Shown here one piece after another: positions 6,901 through 9,266 of a stretch of 9,266 nucleotides of DNA; the stretch's first letter is position 1; each line of letters begins with the position of its first letter. The DNA comes from Elusimicrobiota bacterium. GTDB taxonomy: Bacteria; Elusimicrobiota; Endomicrobiia; Endomicrobiales; Endomicrobiaceae. The stretch is taken from positions 1 to 9,266 of the forward strand of contig JAITCX010000159.1 of the NCBI GenBank assembly GCA_031282945.1. The letters run 5' to 3'. A program made the translations under genes and the position numbers. The notes beneath the pieces are model-generated. The model was not told the origin of the DNA. It saw only the letters and a program-made list of their open reading frames with translations, and searched no databases.

Positions 6901-9266
6901 CCTTGAGCGGCGTTTTCAGAAAAGCTCGCGCCGTTTCTTATCTCAACCAAAGACCCAGCCCCAATATAAAGCGCCCCGCCGTTTCCGCCTGCGATATTAT
7001 TGCTAAACTCAACACCGTGTGCAAACTTGAGAGAGGAATTTCCCATCATATAAACAGCCCCGCCCTGCATCGCAGCGGTATTTTTTACAAAGTCTATATC
7101 CCCATTAAAACTAACTTTTGAATCTTGCAAATAAAAACCTCCGCCAAGACCCGCGCTATTTGAATTGATATCCGTATCACCAGTTCCAAATGTAATATTG
7201 GCTCCGCCCACAGCATAAAATGCGCCGCCCGCCGCGCCCGCTTTGTTGGCGTTGAAATTAGCGGCGGCTAAAAAATCCACCTTAGATCCGTTTATATAAA
7301 ATGCGCCGCCGCGCCCGGAAGTTGAATCTTTGCCGATAGTATTTCCTTTCATGTCAACCCTTCCATTAAACACAATATCATAGTCTCCAAAACCAGCGTC
7401 ATACCAAAACACTCCGCCATTGTCCCCGTAAACCTTATTGCCCTGCGCCGTCACATTTGTCTGTGAAAAATCTACACGCGCATTGACGCCGTTCCAATAC
7501 AGCAGCCCGCCCATACTATTTGTAATGGTATTGTTTATAAAGCTCGTATTCTCCCCGTTAAATATGATCTGCGCCTTCCCATTAGAACTTCCAATAATGG
7601 AAATTATGCCCGCATTGGAAACTTCGTTTGCGTTAAATTCTATGCTGTCGTTTATCGTTAAAATGGAATCGCGCACAATCAAAATTGAAATGCCTTGGAA
7701 AGTATTGTTGAAAATTTTTATGTCGGCGGACTCGTTGTTTTCTATTAATACATTTGAATTGTTCAGCTCTATTCTCGTGTTAGGAGCATCCTCGGCTTGA
7801 TCCGGCGAGCCAACTGTCAAGACCGCCGCCGCCCTAATATTTAACTGCGCATTTTCAACATACAAAATGCCGCCCAATAAATTTAATGCCCCAGATTTAA
7901 TTTCATTGACGCCGCCTAAATGAAAACCATTTGACCCCTTCATCTCCACCACGCCGGCATTTACAATTAAACCGCCGCGCAAATAAATTGGATTTGCCCC
8001 CAGCGCCTCTAAAGCTAAATAACCATCGTCCACATAAATATCATTTGAGACGCGCTCAATCACGTTTTGATCATTTAGAATATGATGAACATTATTTTTA
8101 AATTCCACCGCTGCGCCGCCGGAATTAATTGTAACGCTCGCTCCGCCCGTCATATAAATCGCGCCGCCTAAACCTTCGCGCTGCAAACTGCCCGCCGTAT
8201 TTGTATCAAAAGTAGAACCATTTAAAATTTGCGCAAAAACATCGCCATTTAAAGCCATTGCTCCGCCATTTTGCGCCGCTAAATTATTTTTAAATAATGT
8301 CTGATTGCCGATGTCAATTACAACCCGCAAATAATCCGCATTAGTTTTAGTTATATAAAAAACTCCGCCGTCTGAGCCTGATTTATTTTGCGTAAACTGC
8401 GTTGCAGCCGTCACAACAGCATTGCCCGCCCCCTGATAAATAACGCCGCCGTTATGAGGCGAGGAACTGTTTGAAATTACCGACCCTGAAATAATAATTT
8501 TCGCGCTGGGATTTGCCATCCTTATCAAAGAGCCGCCCCTTGCTTCAGTGCGGGGATCTACATTCACATAAGCGTCCCGCATGGTAATATTTTGCAGCTG
8601 CAAAGTTGTGGCATTTACAAGATCAAAAAAGGACATACTTCCTCGGCCGCTGATAACATATTTGGAAACATCCGCCGCATCCGCGCTACCCTCAACTAAA
8701 AATTCTGCATCCGCGCCAGACTCCGCCGTTTGCGGATTGAGCGAAAAACCCGGATAATAAACTTCATTTTCTATCGGTTGAAATGTCCTTGCGCCCGGCG
8801 TTCTATTTTGCGTGTTTAATGCATTGGGATCTCTAGCTCTATAAAAAACTAAAATCAAATTTTGCAAACTATCGTCCTCTATAGTTTCTCCTATTTGATC
8901 TCCTCTTATAAATAATGAACGTTTAGGCGCAAGCGGCGTCAAACCAGCTCCAGCGGAACTCTCCGGCGCTAAAAGCCAAGTGGAAATGGAAATTTCATAA
9001 AAAAGCGATAATAGCGGATCTTTAGGATCAGCTTGAGAAATGGAAATATAAGTTGAATAGTTTATGTCAAATTGCAAACCGCCGCCTAAAACCCCCATAA
9101 GCCAAGCGTAATATCTGGAGCCGCCGTCTCCAAAAATTGTGGAATCGCCCTCAAGCGATGCAATGCTAATGTCGCCTAAACCAAGCGCGGGAGTCGCGCC
9201 TTGCGATAAATATGTTTTAGCCGTCATCGTCCCAAAAGCCACCTGCACCACAGGATTTTGGGCAGT
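3924..9266 (-). CDS. Pmp-like giant autotransporter with C-terminal OmpA-like peptidoglycan-binding domain (5' end outside window)
   Basis: The frame is open from the TGA at 3924-3926 to the right edge. The GTG at 9251 has no ribosome-binding site and the frame continues upstream (TAQNP), so the true start and signal peptide lie outside. Residues are numbered from that GTG. Residues 260-820 contain about 11 FxxN and 12 GG[A/V/L]-hydrophobic motifs, e.g. FSNN (749) with GGAL (758) and FSEN (777) with GGAI (787), as in chlamydial Pmp beta-helices. PATR-like repeats lie at about 852-880 (SGLGTFSVYGDTFISGIINI) and 962-993 (NGAGTWAV). An autotransporter linker (NQRQAERLLFNLL, LEELSGSFLATLL; 1198-1255) precedes the barrel (about 1270-1550, from VKIWTTVEGN to GARWYFG). 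A Pro/Ala/Val/Glu-rich linker (1551-1660) leads to the OmpA-like domain (1661-1775). There D1710 and R1725, 15 apart, match the diaminopimelate-binding Asp/Arg pair, and the domain ends in NNRAKNRRATLTV. Likely a surface adhesin tied to the cell wall; the ligand is unknown. Confidence 0.93.
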   Translation of the reverse strand, partial: TAQNPVVQVAFGTMTAKTYLSQGATPALGLGDISIASLEGDSTIFGDGGSRYYAWLMGVLGGGLQFDINYSTYISISQADPKDPLLSLFYEISISTWLLAPESSAGAGLTPLAPKRSLFIRGDQIGETIEDDSLQNLILVFYRARDPNALNTQNRTPGARTFQPIENEVYYPGFSLNPQTAESGADAEFLVEGSADAADVSKYVISGRGSMSFFDLVNATTLQLQNITMRDAYVNVDPRTEARGGSLIRMANPSAKIIISGSVISNSSSPHNGGVIYQGAGNAVVTAATQFTQNKSGSDGGVFYITKTNADYLRVVIDIGNQTLFKNNLAAQNGGAMALNGDVFAQILNGSTFDTNTAGSLQREGLGGAIYMTGGASVTINSGGAAVEFKNNVHHILNDQNVIERVSNDIYVDDGYLALEALGANPIYLRGGLIVNAGVVEMKGSNGFHLGGVNEIKSGALNLLGGILYVENAQLNIRAAAVLTVGSPDQAEDAPNTRIELNNSNVLIENNESADIKIFNNTFQGISILIVRDSILTINDSIEFNANEVSNAGIISIIGSSNGKAQIIFNGENTSFINNTITNSMGGLLYWNGVNARVDFSQTNVTAQGNKVYGDNGGVFWYDAGFGDYDIVFNGRVDMKGNTIGKDSTSGRGGAFYINGSKVDFLAAANFNANKAGAAGGAFYAVGGANITFGTGDTDINSNSAGLGGGFYLQDSKVSFNGDIDFVKNTAAMQGGAVYMMGNSSLKFAHGVEFSNNIAGGNGGALYIGAGSLVEIRNGASFSENAAQGAKGGAIYNAGILTLDTGGGAITFSNNQALQGKHIYNAGVLNIITNEEDGGQIQNLENFYTDGNSVINKSGLGTFSVYGDTFISGIININEGAFSIVGDPALQPPTVATISNASIFSKDDSAFNINFVAGASGMNITFDNSLIEARINIVNTADFGLPMIVEGNTDFAGGFGDDNRLDTITKNGAGTWAVGNTVNFAGVINVTDGKLRFYGGGVDNAAVISTLNISGAANLEIASKQTLIKNLSMGKNTALIFDNNADLFLIDNSTIAGRVVLNVDTKNNTVGKIVLLSDLSDAKYAAVAIDGAVLDMSSLANAYASGYETSVEVVIATASFNLAQSSGAIIGTFTESSGEISRVGRVWKWKLVYDTTSLGGAESDGGTAGFKTFTDENGNIVTGIRLMAESQAQALDFPDLNYNQRQAERLLFNLLPRDSEHIIVIWDAAEDIARNDRGNFPLYLEELSGSFLATLLTIPALNINPDSFFENVRNDDVKIWTTVEGNFFQTDKKNVMGAFEVTGGQAVLGADILKSNNMKAGVFADVSNQTAVQGSANKANLEAFGGGVYGGIFDLFGNLLDIKMNLGYAVSNINATRGITVGLEETLESSVKVRVIKLLTELDLNSGLNLAGVNVDFFGRLNLVNASNDKLEEGYRQGDNAALIIDEDSYTRFETDLGIRFSKEVGRLNLGAKVYGGFLVSGQEHKYDMHFLSYSEGMAKIEIAPYSSLTLGADVFASYSIFYNLDLTADVKGALGLGKDEAYLQGGVGARWYFGREAPVKEAPKPKAVPVVRLVEQVKYMPPHGERVIETVQIVDHDEEKEEAAVEAAPVVPEAPAAEVEKARVVVPAAAPVVEQAVVAGAEPTPEFVQEIVEADEANDGVLVDMGGGVYTVTIAHFEFNKWNLSDTAKRVIAEEVVKLKGHYYTKLIIVGYADDIGTEQANAVVSLRRADAVFREFVKHGVDPDKIEYWGVGAQYPVAPNDTPNNRAKNRRATLTVER

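Noticed and set aside
9249..9251. GTG as the start codon of the autotransporter
   Set aside because: No ribosome-binding site precedes it, no signal peptide follows it, and the frame stays open to the window edge. It is an internal valine codon.

Overview
The window looks like a chromosomal piece of a Gram-negative (two-membrane) bacterium, probably a host-associated anaerobe. It encodes a very large type V autotransporter that ends in an OmpA-like peptidoglycan-binding domain, which requires an outer membrane and a cell wall. It also carries two adjacent copies of an AAA-ATPase-like/PD-(D/E)XK protein of a kind that is often multicopy in gut anaerobes. The sequence does not fix the phylum. 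Elusimicrobiota, Spirochaetota, Fusobacteriota or Bacteroidota would all fit, and I lean weakly to an Elusimicrobium-like organism.

All three convincing genes are on the minus strand, so transcription runs from high to low coordinates. Right part (9266 to 3924): one open frame, cut at its 5' end by the window edge. It encodes a passenger of beta-helix repeats resembling chlamydial Pmp proteins (FxxN and GGA[I/L/V] motifs), two PATR-like autotransporter repeats, an autotransporter helical linker and beta-barrel, a long Pro/Ala/Val/Glu-rich linker, and an OmpA-like domain. The expected topology is passenger outside, barrel in the outer membrane, and a periplasmic tether to peptidoglycan. Classical autotransporters end at the barrel.

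Middle part (3059 to 3923): 865 bp with no convincing gene but much secondary structure. It holds an A/T-rich leader of the ATPase gene, a block of nested inverted repeats (about 3452-3601) behind a plus-strand sigma70-like promoter candidate, a 165-bp imperfect palindrome centred exactly at 3698 with terminal inverted repeats ending in TA (MITE-like), and a direct-repeat/inverted-repeat zone just after the autotransporter stop.

Left part (3058 to 1): a tandem pair of paralogous ATPase/nuclease-like genes. The downstream copy is cut by the left edge after 422 codons. Over those codons the copies align without gaps and differ at about 60 residues (roughly 86% identity), with differences concentrated in two patches. 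The copies share the same ribosome-binding site, and homology stops just upstream of it. With an 85-bp gap and no obvious terminator between them, they may be cotranscribed. Nothing in the sequence links the ATPase pair functionally to the autotransporter.
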